From Rhodococcus qingshengii JCM 15477 (GTDB lineage: Bacteria > Actinomycetota > Actinomycetes > Mycobacteriales > Mycobacteriaceae): a DNA stretch of 64,000 nucleotides. The DNA is taken from positions 224,400-288,399 of the forward strand of contig NZ_CP096568.1 in NCBI RefSeq assembly GCF_023221595.1, read 5' to 3'. Position numbers and translations under genes: made by a program. Position 1 is the first letter of the stretch; each line of letters begins with the position of its first letter. This document shows positions 17,732 through 26,848 of the stretch, piece by piece. A model generated the notes under the pieces. The model was not told where the DNA came from and ran no database searches. It worked only from the letters and a program-made list of their open reading frames with translations.

Positions 17732-18930
17732 CCCATCAGTCGCTTCGCCCTGACCAGAAGGCCGTACGGACGGAAGACACTGACCGGATCTTGCGAATGT
17801 TCGCGCGCTTCACAAGCATCGGATACGTCGCATACCTGGTGATCTTGTGGCCATCGATCACCGAGCTCGCTCCCCGTATGGACCCGTGGTGGACGCCGAC
17901 CATGGTCGTTGTCGTGTTCGGGTCCGGACTCATCCCCGGCGCGCTGTCGTTTCGAACCGATACGCAGGCGATGCGCGCCTCCGCTGCCTTAGCGGCGACG
18001 GTGTTTCTTATCGCGGTGGCCACCTGGCCGGCGGCGTGGAACGGACCGGACCTCCCCGCCAGTGATGGCGTGTGGCTCGCCGCGTTCCCCGGTCTGGCAA
18101 GCCTCGCCGCTGTACTTGTCTGGTCGACACCGGTCGCATTCGTTCACCTGGTGATCGGGTGCACGGGTGTACAGCTGATCAACCTCGTAGCCCGCGACGG
18201 CGCGCAATCAGGGATGTTGGTCCCGGAGATCGCCTTCGCGATCATGTTCTGCACCTTGTTCGTCGGCGGCGCCGCGATGGCACTACGCACCGGGCGGGTG
18301 CTCGATGCCACCACCGACGAGACATACGCCGCGGCAGCTGACGCCGCCGCCCAACGTGCTCGTATCGTCGAGCGTGAACGTTTCGACGCGCTCATCCATG
18401 ACAGCGTGCTCTCGACACTTCTGGCTGCCTCACATGGTCAGCCGCATTCTCTTCTCCGCGACCTCTCCGAAACAACGCTGGCGGAACTCGACGATCTCCG
18501 TATCGGAAGCGAACCAGCACAACCGTTCTCACTCGAACACGCACTTGTCCACCTGAGGACCGCGGCCACCGACGCTGACGCCCAGGCCAGATTCGAGGTC
18601 ATCGACACCGCTGCCGCGTCGTTGCCGTTCCTGCCTGCCGATTGTGTTCGCGCACTGGGGTCGGCACTGTCGGAGGCCCTGCGCAACTCTCGCCTGCACG
18701 CCGGATCCGAAGCTCTACGAACGGTCACAGCGGCAGTGACCGGCACCGGCGTCCGAATCGAGGTCGCTGACAACGGGTCCGGCTTCGTCGCCTCCGACGT
18801 CGCACCGCACCGACTCGGCATCACCGTCAGCATTCTCGGCCGCATGCGCGCCGTCCCCGGCGGATCGGCACACGTGGACACCCGCCCCGGCGTCGGCACG
18901 ACAGTACACCTGGGGTGGGAATCCGAATGA
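17728..18930 (+). CDS. Membrane sensor histidine kinase
   Basis: A 400-residue protein with four to six hydrophobic segments in residues 30-190 and little extracellular sequence, then a short coiled linker. The likely phosphoacceptor His is in ERERFDALIHDSVLS (about 217). The ATPase domain has an N-box (SEALRNSRLHA, about 315) and G1 box (VADNGSGF, about 350). This is the pattern of HPK7-like kinases paired with NarL regulators. The signal is unknown, probably membrane-associated. It overlaps its neighbours on both sides by 4 bases. Confidence 0.9.
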   Translation: MTHQSLRPDQKAVRTEDTDRILRMFARFTSIGYVAYLVILWPSITELAPRMDPWWTPTMVVVVFGSGLIPGALSFRTDTQAMRASAALAATVFLIAVATWPAAWNGPDLPASDGVWLAAFPGLASLAAVLVWSTPVAFVHLVIGCTGVQLINLVARDGAQSGMLVPEIAFAIMFCTLFVGGAAMALRTGRVLDATTDETYAAAADAAAQRARIVERERFDALIHDSVLSTLLAASHGQPHSLLRDLSETTLAELDDLRIGSEPAQPFSLEHALVHLRTAATDADAQARFEVIDTAAASLPFLPADCVRALGSALSEALRNSRLHAGSEALRTVTAAVTGTGVRIEVADNGSGFVASDVAPHRLGITVSILGRMRAVPGGSAHVDTRPGVGTTVHLGWESE

Positions 18931-19961
18931 CTCACGACGACAACGATGTTCACGATGTTCGAGAGTTGCTCGGTCTGCGCACCATCGCAGCGAAAACCGT
19001 GGTCACCGCGTACGTGGCGACGTTCGCTCTGGTCGCCTGGTCCACGAATCCCCCCGGAGGTGGATGGTTCGAGTTCGCAGCCTGGATCGTCGTCAGTATC
19101 GGCGCAGTGGGCCTCATCGGGGTTCCGGGCGATCCGCTTGCGGCTCCGGCCGCCGCATACCTGACGCTGTCCGGGCCGATCGCGGTCAATCTGATCTTTG
19201 TCGTCGTCCCCGTCCCGATCGACGGGCTCCTGCAGTTGTGGCCACTGGCCGCATCGACGGCGATCTACACCTACATGTGTGTCCGAGGCCGCACCGTGTG
19301 GGCGTGGATAGGTATGGCTGCCGTCCTGGCCAGCTGCATGCTCTGGGCAGCGCGGACCGGTCAAAGCGCCGCCTACGGGCTGTCGATGTCCGCGATCAAC
19401 CTCGCACCGCTATTGATGGCGACCTTCTTCGCCTGGACCATCCGGCCCGCCGCACGCGAGATCTTCGCCCTCCGCCAGGAGACGACGCTGCGCATCGCCG
19501 CCGAAGCAGCCGACACCGCTGTCCTCGACGAACGCGACGCCCAACTCACACGCCTGGACGACCTCGCCCGACCCCTCCTCGAACGCATCACCGACGCCGA
19601 CCCACTGACCGGCCAGGAACGCCTCGACTGCCAACTCCTCGAAGCTCACCTCCGGGACACGTTACGAGCCCCGACTCTGGCCGTCCCACACATCGCCGCC
19701 GAAGCGCGTTCTGCCCGCACACGCGGCGTCGAGGTCGTCCTGCTCGACGACCACGCCCTCGACACCGCACCCGACGAAATACGCGACCGCGTCATCACCG
19801 CCGCCGTGGACGCACTCACCCGGGCACGATCCGGGACACTCACGATCCGGATCCTCCCACCCGGCCGAGACGTCCTCGCCACCATCGTCCACAGCACCCG
19901 CGACGACATCGTCCGACTCGAATACGACCCGGACGGTCAACCGCTCGCCCCACGTATCTGA
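18927..19961 (+). CDS. Membrane protein of the two-component operon
   Basis: A 344-residue protein. About five hydrophobic segments lie between residues 20 and 175, followed by a hydrophilic, helical cytoplasmic half (EERDAQLTRLDDLARPLLERI). The layout mimics the neighbouring kinase but no ATPase motifs are visible. The ATG at 18927 overlaps the kinase stop (ATGA). A GTG four codons upstream is possible. It may be an accessory sensor or a kinase modulator; this is inferred from context only. Confidence 0.65.
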   Translation: MTHDDNDVHDVRELLGLRTIAAKTVVTAYVATFALVAWSTNPPGGGWFEFAAWIVVSIGAVGLIGVPGDPLAAPAAAYLTLSGPIAVNLIFVVVPVPIDGLLQLWPLAASTAIYTYMCVRGRTVWAWIGMAAVLASCMLWAARTGQSAAYGLSMSAINLAPLLMATFFAWTIRPAAREIFALRQETTLRIAAEAADTAVLDERDAQLTRLDDLARPLLERITDADPLTGQERLDCQLLEAHLRDTLRAPTLAVPHIAAEARSARTRGVEVVLLDDHALDTAPDEIRDRVITAAVDALTRARSGTLTIRILPPGRDVLATIVHSTRDDIVRLEYDPDGQPLAPRI

Positions 19962-20180
19962 TCAGGTCGGCTTGCTTATAGTGGCTGTGCCACCATTTTT
20001 GGGGTCTGTGCGCCATCGATCCATTCGACTACTTTTGACCCGTTCCAGGTGGATCGACTGGTCGGTTTCAGCTGGTACGCACGCGCTGCACACTTCACCT
20101 GAACTCCGCCACATCGCTATGCCACCACATCCATATCAACAACCGCGCTTAGAAAAGCGCACCATGGAAAGGGAAGTGTC

Positions 20181-20789
20181 ATGACACTGCGTACCAAGAT
20201 CGGCCTCGCAGTAAGCGGCGCACTCGCAGCCGGACTGCTCCTCGCCCCGGTTACTGCACACGCCGACCCAACACCGCATTACACCGTGGCCGGCAACTCC
20301 CCCCTCCTGACCGCGACCGTCACCGGACACGAAGCGACCATCACTGCCACAGCTACCGGCGGTGCGATGTGCTCGACTCCGATCGTCACGCGCGGCACCG
20401 TTGATGCTGCTGCGCTGCAGGAGACTCTCGACCAATTCGCTACCAACCCCGGCAGCGCCCCGAGCCTTCCCGGTATCAGTGACCTCTCCAACGTGGTGTA
20501 CCCGACCGTTGTCACCACCACCCCACCGACATTCGACCCCCCGCTCGCTTCCTTCACCACGGCCACCAGCCCATACACCGTCGCGCTGCCGAGCTTGACC
20601 GACGACACATACTCCGTGCTCACCGGCTGCGTCGACCCAGCTGAACCCTACGAATTCGTCTACCACCTCCGCAGCTTCCAAATCGGTGCTACCGTTCCCA
20701 ACCCTGACGACGACAACGACAGTGGTGGTGAGGGGAGCAGTGGAAGCGCTGGCGGCGCAGGAAGTCTCGGCAATATGTTCGGCAGCTGA
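20181..20789 (+). CDS. Small secreted protein with Gly/Ser tail
   Basis: A 202-residue protein with a Sec signal peptide (LAVSGALAAGLLLAPVTAHA, cleavage likely after AHA near residue 28). The mature part is beta-rich with two cysteines (MCSTP and TGCVDP) that could pair. It ends in a Gly/Ser-rich linker and GSLGNMFGS. The ATG has GAAAGGGAAG about 5 nt upstream. The next gene ends in the same FGS tail, so the two probably share location or processing. No function is recognised. Confidence 0.7.
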   Translation: MTLRTKIGLAVSGALAAGLLLAPVTAHADPTPHYTVAGNSPLLTATVTGHEATITATATGGAMCSTPIVTRGTVDAAALQETLDQFATNPGSAPSLPGISDLSNVVYPTVVTTTPPTFDPPLASFTTATSPYTVALPSLTDDTYSVLTGCVDPAEPYEFVYHLRSFQIGATVPNPDDDNDSGGEGSSGSAGGAGSLGNMFGS

Positions 20790-21012
20790 CCTATACCTGT
20801 AATCCACCCGGATTCCGGTTTACCGGTCCCACGCACGCAACTTCCGATACACAACATGTCGGTGGTGTCGTCGCTCAATCAGACTTTCCCCCGAGCGAAT
20901 ACGCTGCCAACTCTCATTCCCGAGGAGAACACGTGACTTCCACAGTGCCCCTACCGATAATGCGTATCGAAGCCGAGATCCCCCTGCTTCTGCGCCTCAT
21001 AGTGGTACTCGG

Positions 21013-23466
21013 ATGAACCTCCCACTCTTCGGGCGTGCCAACAGCAACCAATCCGTGAGCAGATTCCTCCGCCTGTGGACATTGTTGTTTGCGGCTGCCC
21101 TCGTGATGTCGCTTGCACAGGTCCTGACCCTTTCCGCGGGTGCAGCTACCGCGCAACCTGCGGTCGGCCAACCGCAGACCGGCGCGGGCACCATGTCAGC
21201 CGGGGGCTACCACACCTGCCAGATCGTCCAAGACGGCAATGTTCAGTGCTGGGGGATGGTCCTCGGTGTGCCGAATCCTGAAGACGGAAACCAACAAGTC
21301 CACCCCACGGCCGTCAGGATCGACGGCGTGGAGAATGCACGCCAGCTCGCTTCCGGGCTGACATTCACGTGTGCACTCCTGGCCGACCGAACCGTCACGT
21401 GCTGGGGTGAAATGAACTATCTCCCCAACGGAGAACGCCTCGTGTACGAATCGCCGACGACAATCACGGGGTTGGAGGGGATCGTGCAGATCGCAGCCGG
21501 CCCCGCCGGTATCTGCGCAGTCTCGGTCTCCGGCGCGCTCTCCTGCTGGGGTTCGTTTATTTCGGAAGGCAGGAGCTACGGAACCTCAGACGGTTGGTTC
21601 AGCAGCGAACCTGCACCCATGGACCTCGGCTCCGCTGTCAACGTCGCCGTCAACGCCTCCGAAGTGTGCGCACTGCGCAGCGATCGGACCGTCCGCTGCA
21701 GGTTGTGGACCATCTATCCAGACGGCCCCAACCAGGGAATGGGACAACCGAGGGTCAAGGACTACACGCCGTCGGTCTCCGACGTCAGCTCACTCGATCT
21801 CAACGGCGGCGGCAGCCAAGATTGCGCGGTGCTCTTTTCCGGTGCCGTCACATGCTGGTCCCCGAGAAATATCTACGGCAGCGGCACGACCACCCGACTG
21901 AACATCGGCGCCAAAGCCAGCGCTTCCCCTTCGATGGGAGCCCATCAGTGTGCCCTGCTCACCACCGGTGAAGTGACCTGTGTCAGCTCCATGCCCGCTT
22001 TCCGAGGAGACGGCACCACCGACACCCGCTTCTACAACGTCGAGGACATGCGACTTGGTGAATCGAAAGTGATAGGCGTCAGCGACGCCTATGCCATATC
22101 GGCTGGCGTAGCGCACGTGTGCGCCGCCATGCCGAACATGGTGACCAAATGCTGGGGTTGGAACGACTACGGCCAACTCGGAAACGGCACCACCGTGGGC
22201 AGCAACATCCCGGTTGATGTGAAGTTCAGCTTCACCTCGGTGTGGGACCAGTACCTTCCCGCTCTCGGCACCTACGACTGCGGCAAGCCGTTCTTCATCG
22301 GCATCCGTGGATCAGGGGAAAGCCCCCGGTCTTCGAACCGGGAGGACGAGTACGCATATCCGGTCGGTTACACCGACAACGGAATGGGCTGGCCTGTCGA
22401 CTCAGCGTACAAGGCACTCGACGCACGACACCCCGGACAGATAAACCAACTCGGCCTCTCCTACCCAGCCATACCTGTCGAATTGTGGAACTCCGAATAC
22501 AACTTCTACGAGTACCGCGATTCGGTGAATGCGGGCGTCCGGAAACTCGACTTTCTATACACCGTCGTGAGCAGAAAGTGCGAGGGCGCAAATACACCGA
22601 TCATCCTCTCCGGATATTCCCAGGGCGCCAACGTAATCAACAAGTTCCTCGTTCAAACACAGCAGACCGCGCCGGAGCGGTTGAACAATCTGAATGCGGT
22701 CATCCTGTTCGGTGACCCGAACCGAATCCCGAGCACTCCCGGAAACATCGGAAGCGCACTCGACACGGCGCCGGGTGGATCTGTGAACCTCAACCCGGCG
22801 ATGGGCGAAGCTCACGTCGACGTGACGCCATTCGTCAACGCCCATCCCAAGGTCCTGAGTTCGTTCTGCATCGCCGGGGACGCCGTCTGCAACCCCAACC
22901 CGTTGGCTATGGCCGGTAGCCGGAAGTGGGGTGTCGACATTCATACCTCGTACGCACAAGCGAGTGACTACTGCCGGATCACCGGAAAGTCCATACCGGT
23001 GCGCCAGTGTGCAGCCTTGGTCCTCGAGCAACAGCTCGGATGGACCGGGGCCGGCAACTCCCCGACGGCAAACACGACACTCTCACGAGGTCAAGAAGTT
23101 GTCGTCAGCGCGAACTGGATGAAGAAGAACACCGCCGGAAGGGCACTCATGGCGTCCGATCCCGTCCTGGTCGGCGAATTCACCACTGACGATCAAGGTT
23201 CCGCAGTGGTTTCCTTCCATGTTCCATCCGACGCCCACGACGGCGATCATCGGATCATCCTCGAGACGGACGGAGGAGACCACCTCGAGGTCAACGTGCT
23301 CGTGTCCGATACGCAAGCTTCCGGGCCGCAAATAATTGGCATCTCAGCTGCTGAATCCAACAGTGGTGGAGGTGGCGGTGAGGGAAACCCCGGCGATAAC
23401 GACGGCGGCTCGAACACTGCCGGAAGCTCCGGTTCGACCAGCTCGGGAAGTCCCTTCGGAAGCTAA
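21013..23466 (+). CDS. Secreted fusion of RCC1-like repeats and a cutinase domain
   Basis: An 817-residue protein. A signal/anchor segment (LLFAAALVMSLAQVLTL) lies at about 25-45. Residues about 55-400 hold seven RCC1-type blades, each with paired cysteines and a CWG-like motif (QCWGM, TCWGE, SCWGS, KCWGWNDYGQLGNG). A cutinase/acetyl-xylan-esterase-like alpha/beta hydrolase follows from about 410 (GIRGSGES, nucleophile in GYSQGANV near 536, Asp in AGDAVC, His in DIHTSY). A beta domain then precedes a Gly/Ser tail ending GSPFGS. Cutinases cleave polyester or lipid esters. The fusion to a beta-propeller is unusual, and the propeller may bind a substrate or the cell wall. Confidence 0.85.
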   Translation: MNLPLFGRANSNQSVSRFLRLWTLLFAAALVMSLAQVLTLSAGAATAQPAVGQPQTGAGTMSAGGYHTCQIVQDGNVQCWGMVLGVPNPEDGNQQVHPTAVRIDGVENARQLASGLTFTCALLADRTVTCWGEMNYLPNGERLVYESPTTITGLEGIVQIAAGPAGICAVSVSGALSCWGSFISEGRSYGTSDGWFSSEPAPMDLGSAVNVAVNASEVCALRSDRTVRCRLWTIYPDGPNQGMGQPRVKDYTPSVSDVSSLDLNGGGSQDCAVLFSGAVTCWSPRNIYGSGTTTRLNIGAKASASPSMGAHQCALLTTGEVTCVSSMPAFRGDGTTDTRFYNVEDMRLGESKVIGVSDAYAISAGVAHVCAAMPNMVTKCWGWNDYGQLGNGTTVGSNIPVDVKFSFTSVWDQYLPALGTYDCGKPFFIGIRGSGESPRSSNREDEYAYPVGYTDNGMGWPVDSAYKALDARHPGQINQLGLSYPAIPVELWNSEYNFYEYRDSVNAGVRKLDFLYTVVSRKCEGANTPIILSGYSQGANVINKFLVQTQQTAPERLNNLNAVILFGDPNRIPSTPGNIGSALDTAPGGSVNLNPAMGEAHVDVTPFVNAHPKVLSSFCIAGDAVCNPNPLAMAGSRKWGVDIHTSYAQASDYCRITGKSIPVRQCAALVLEQQLGWTGAGNSPTANTTLSRGQEVVVSANWMKKNTAGRALMASDPVLVGEFTTDDQGSAVVSFHVPSDAHDGDHRIILETDGGDHLEVNVLVSDTQASGPQIIGISAAESNSGGGGGEGNPGDNDGGSNTAGSSGSTSSGSPFGS

Positions 23467-23892
23467 CCAGTAGTTGCGCTCTCCGGATCCGTCCAAGCAG
23501 ACCCTTGCTATGGCAGGGGCTGCTTGGACTGCAGTAGTTTTCGGAGGTCAGATGGGCGCGTCTCGACATGTCGCACTGGGATGATTGCGCGGGAGCTGCG
23601 CAGGCTTATCACGGGTGGTTTCGCGGTAGCTCTGAATCGTCATACTGAATGAGATCAGGTCGCCACATGTGACTGACCTGCAAGGGATGCTGCAGGTCAG
23701 GACTTTGGCTTTCGCTTCGGTCTGGTCAATGTGGCGACCTACTTCTCGTCGCATCGTGAAGGTTACTTGGCGGGGCAGACAATTTCGGCACCGCATGCGT
23801 TCATTCACCAGTCGGGCAGATCTTCCAATGAACCGATCCGATGTAGGGGGACAACGAGGACTCTCTTAGTCGTGCGCCTGCATTCGAAGGTC
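23467..23892. other. Region between convergent genes
   Basis: Apart from the stem-loop at 23491-23529 no gene or repeat is supported. The plus- and minus-strand genes on either side converge here. Confidence 0.4.
23491..23529 (+). terminator. Stem-loop after the cutinase gene
   Basis: GTCCAAGCAG (23491-23500) pairs perfectly with CTGCTTGGAC (23520-23529). It lies 25 bases after the stop codon. No strong T run follows, so termination efficiency is uncertain. Confidence 0.65.
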
Positions 23893-24327
23893 TCATCCAT
23901 TATTGAAGACACCAGAAGAATGGGGGCGATTGGTCTCTGTGTCCAGGGCATTCGCGTCGTAGAGCTCATCGTGGGCGTTCAAGAAGTTGTTGATCACTCT
24001 CAGTTCCCCCGCGTTGTGGGGATGAACGGTGATGTTGATCCATCCGGGCTGACTTGCGGAAATCAAGCTGAACGAGTCTCCCGTCTGGGTGATGTATCGA
24101 TAGTTCATCGCCTGTTCGAAGAGGGAGTTGGCGAATCTGGCCTTCCTTTTGATGCGCGTGGCGATGGTCTCGGGATCTGTACCCTGTGCAACTTCTTCGG
24201 TGGCCTGTCGGAATATCGCGGTGAGGTCTGGTAGATGCTTGATCTCCGCGAAGGTCAAGTAGATGGGAAGCCCAGGTATGGGCTCTGTGAGGTGTACTCG
24301 CGTGTCGGTCAAGCGCAGATCCTCCAA
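23893..24327 (-). CDS. Hypothetical protein downstream of the zinc-ribbon gene
   Basis: A 144-residue soluble protein starting with TTG at 24327; AGGA precedes it by about 7 nt and the upstream gene ends only 14 bases before, so the two are probably one operon. The middle has a helical, basic stretch (ATRIKRKARFANSLFEQAMN). No family is recognised. An opposite-strand frame covers part of it but lacks a ribosome-binding site. Confidence 0.5.
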   Translation of the reverse strand: MEDLRLTDTRVHLTEPIPGLPIYLTFAEIKHLPDLTAIFRQATEEVAQGTDPETIATRIKRKARFANSLFEQAMNYRYITQTGDSFSLISASQPGWINITVHPHNAGELRVINNFLNAHDELYDANALDTETNRPHSSGVFNNG

Positions 24328-24341
24328 TGATGTCCTGGCAG

Positions 24342-24995
24342 TCAGTCTTTCAAGTAGAGACGGCTGGCTTCGTCAAGGACGCGCCTGTAGGCGGCGTCGG
24401 TTGCCTTGAGTGCGGTGTCAACGAGGTCGAGCTCGCGGAGTACGGCTTCGCAAGTCTCGGGCCCTGTGGTGGCGTCGCCGAGGGTGTCCGCTTCGAGAGT
24501 TTCAGGGTCGTACAGCTCCCGAACGAAATAGGCTTCGAACAGCGGAAATGCCTGCTCCCACCACTCCACGACCTCGGATCCCCTGCTACAGAACAGCGCA
24601 TACAATGGGCTGTCCTCGAGAACTTTCACCGCGGCAGGACCAGCATCAGCCTGCGCATCGAGGATCAGACGTGCGTGCTCGGTGATCTCACATTTGTCAC
24701 AGGGATGCGCGAGCACACGGAAGAACGCGTTCTTACTGCCCCGAAACTTTCGATGACCACAACTGTTCACCACGCACCCGGGAGCAACGCAATACAGACA
24801 GGCGTAGCGGTCGCCGTTCTTCCACCCCATGTGCGATGTCCGCTGAAACGGTGTCTCCAACCATTCGTGGCCGGCCGGGCACAGCCACCACAACATCGTG
24901 TGGGACGAATTCGTCACCGACCCAGGATCAAGCCCCACATTTCGTGCCGGGTGCAACTGCCGAAACAGTTCCGGATGATTGTCCTTGATACGCAT
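24342..24995 (-). CDS. Protein with a single DUF4379-type zinc ribbon
   Basis: About 217 residues from the ATG at 24995 (an upstream ATG at 25031 would add 12 residues; GGGGGAG sits 1-2 nt before the inner ATG). Residues about 5-75 match the zinc-ribbon repeat found nine times in the protein at 31412-33709: HPELFRQLHPARN, WWLCPAGHEWLETPFQR, then CLYC. Two further Cys pairs follow (PGCVVNSCGH, HPCDKC). The rest is helical and acidic. It may bind nucleic acid through the zinc ribbon. Its role is unknown, but a link with the large repeat protein is plausible. Confidence 0.68.
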   Translation of the reverse strand: MRIKDNHPELFRQLHPARNVGLDPGSVTNSSHTMLWWLCPAGHEWLETPFQRTSHMGWKNGDRYACLYCVAPGCVVNSCGHRKFRGSKNAFFRVLAHPCDKCEITEHARLILDAQADAGPAAVKVLEDSPLYALFCSRGSEVVEWWEQAFPLFEAYFVRELYDPETLEADTLGDATTGPETCEAVLRELDLVDTALKATDAAYRRVLDEASRLYLKD

Positions 24996-25165
24996 ACTCC
25001 CCCTTCGAACCCTCGCACTCTGCCACCGCAACCAACGCCCCTAACCCAATCGCGCGATGAGATGAGATTTCGGGTCATAGCCCCGCACACCTCTTTCACA
25101 GGTCACGACACAGCGAGCAGCGGCGATTACCCGGCTCCTGCTGCGGTCTCAACAGCGATCGCCTG

Positions 25166-26368
25166 TCAAAGCAAAGTCACCTTGTCCGACGTCTTGATCG
25201 GCGCACCTTCCGGCCCCGCGATGTACGTCGAGATCCAAATCGGGTGATGCCGCTGCTCGCTCGGATACCACTGCCGCTTCCAATGGCCTCGAACAGTCCA
25301 CCTGTGCGAGTACACCCGCGACGGGGACCCGTCCTCGCCCGCAGTTGCACGGGATCCCCCACGAGATCGGTACGACAAGTACGTCACCAGCCCCGGCTTG
25401 CGACGTCGCCCACTCAACGACGACTTAGCAGTCCGAATTGTCGACGAATCCACCAGCGCGCTCTGGCGAAGCATGTGTGTGAACGAGAGGAACACTGCCA
25501 GGATCTGCTCGGAAGTCCACCCCTGATAGATCCCCTTACGAGACCAATCCGGCGCATCGTCGGGCATCCCTGGGGTGTACCCGCCGACGTTCTGAAGGGT
25601 TGGCGGAGAATCACTCTCAGGTAGACTCAGCTGCGCCTCGGCAAACGGCATCGGTAGGTACTTGTGCTCGCCAAACCTGTATCCCCACCCAACCTTCTTC
25701 TCCCCCTGGTTGACGATGAAGTCCTGAGCACCCGTAATCGGCACCACTTGAACCGATAGCAGATCGTCGATGGTGTTCCACAGCAGCACCAATCCGCCCA
25801 CCGCTTGCGTCAAATAGGCGACACCGGATGGTGAGGGCAGATCAGCGAGCGTCACACCGACATCCGCTGAACCCTCGCTTCCCGCCAAAATCAGCGCCGT
25901 CATTTCCTCGGACGCAAAATAGGCGTGCCGATCCAAAGTCGCTCGGCTCGTGCACCGATAGCCGCAGTACATGACAATCATGTCCTCCTCATCGGCCGCG
26001 CCGTAGTACGACTTCTGAGTGCCACCCAACATGAAGTACCGCTCGGGATCCGCAGCCAACACAGCGGCTGGTTGACCGTGTAGGTCGGTCCACCACTTCA
26101 ACATCGGACCGACAACTCCCGAGGCGCGGAAACTCCGCAACTCCCACACCACGAGACCCCACGGCTCCAGATACTTCACAACCGGCGTCGCCGCCTCGTC
26201 GAACGCATCCAACAACAACGGCATCTGCGACGGCTTCAACTCACCAGTCGACAACGCCATATCCGCTCGTTGCCGAACTGCAAGTCCATGCCGGAGATCA
26301 TCGCCAGGCGAATGCCTCAGAGGGGCCTGTCGCACAACAGCTTTCCGCTTGCTCTTCGCCTTACCCAT
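25166..26368 (-). CDS. Hypothetical protein with basic C-terminal WIxxYxxGP motif
   Basis: About 400 residues from the ATG at 26368 (MGKAKSKRK), preferred because the upstream extension looks unstructured; a start at 26452 is possible. The C-terminus YSHRWTVRGHWKRQWYP followed by WISTYIAGPEG is a pattern I associate with plasmid- and phage-borne actinobacterial proteins of unknown function. No catalytic motif is seen. It may share a transcript with the two minus-strand genes downstream (170-base gap). Confidence 0.6.
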   Translation of the reverse strand: MGKAKSKRKAVVRQAPLRHSPGDDLRHGLAVRQRADMALSTGELKPSQMPLLLDAFDEAATPVVKYLEPWGLVVWELRSFRASGVVGPMLKWWTDLHGQPAAVLAADPERYFMLGGTQKSYYGAADEEDMIVMYCGYRCTSRATLDRHAYFASEEMTALILAGSEGSADVGVTLADLPSPSGVAYLTQAVGGLVLLWNTIDDLLSVQVVPITGAQDFIVNQGEKKVGWGYRFGEHKYLPMPFAEAQLSLPESDSPPTLQNVGGYTPGMPDDAPDWSRKGIYQGWTSEQILAVFLSFTHMLRQSALVDSSTIRTAKSSLSGRRRKPGLVTYLSYRSRGGSRATAGEDGSPSRVYSHRWTVRGHWKRQWYPSEQRHHPIWISTYIAGPEGAPIKTSDKVTLL

Positions 26369-26464
26369 CACTGCCCCGTCGTTAATTCTTCCTTGAAATC
26401 GAACCCATTCACCGTCGACGACCACCGGCCAGCAGCGTTCGGCGCCACTCACCCGCCGTCCGCC

Positions 26465-26848
26465 TCACGCCAGCGCCTTCACAGCCTTCGTCGACACAAA
26501 GATCCCCAGCCCGAGCGCAACAATCAAGCACACCACAAACAAAAGCGACAACGCCGCATCGAGGATCGACAGCCCCGTATCAACACGATCGAACGCCCGG
26601 AACCCGAAAACCAACGCACCCACCAACGCACCCCCCGACACCACCGCAGGCGCAACGACTGACCCCACCGACACGCCATACCCGCCTCGCCGGTGAATCT
26701 CCTGAGCCACCGCCCGCACACCCAACACCACAACCACGAACGCAAACACCGACGCTAACGCGATGTAACCGAAAGCCTCCTGGGGGCCTCTAGAAGCGGC
26801 ATCCATCTCCTCCACGATCGACTGAGCGGAAACTGTTGCAAAAACCAT
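26465..26848 (-). CDS. Small membrane protein with three hydrophobic segments
   Basis: A 127-residue protein from the ATG at 26848 (GGGGG about 10 nt upstream). The hydrophobic segments are ALASVFAFVVVVLGVRAV, VVAPAVVSGGALVGALVFGF and LLFVVCLIVALGLGIFV. It ends before the gene at 25166-26368 and may be co-transcribed with it. It has no recognised family; the size and topology fit a holin-like or accessory membrane protein, without proof. Confidence 0.55.
   Translation of the reverse strand: MVFATVSAQSIVEEMDAASRGPQEAFGYIALASVFAFVVVVLGVRAVAQEIHRRGGYGVSVGSVVAPAVVSGGALVGALVFGFRAFDRVDTGLSILDAALSLLFVVCLIVALGLGIFVSTKAVKALA

Noticed and set aside
18438-19364. 308-residue minus-strand frame
   Set aside because: Antisense to the histidine kinase and the following membrane-protein gene; composition is that of a shadow frame.
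24327-25247. 306-residue plus-strand frame
   Set aside because: Antisense to the zinc-ribbon gene, whose Cys/His motifs prove the minus strand.
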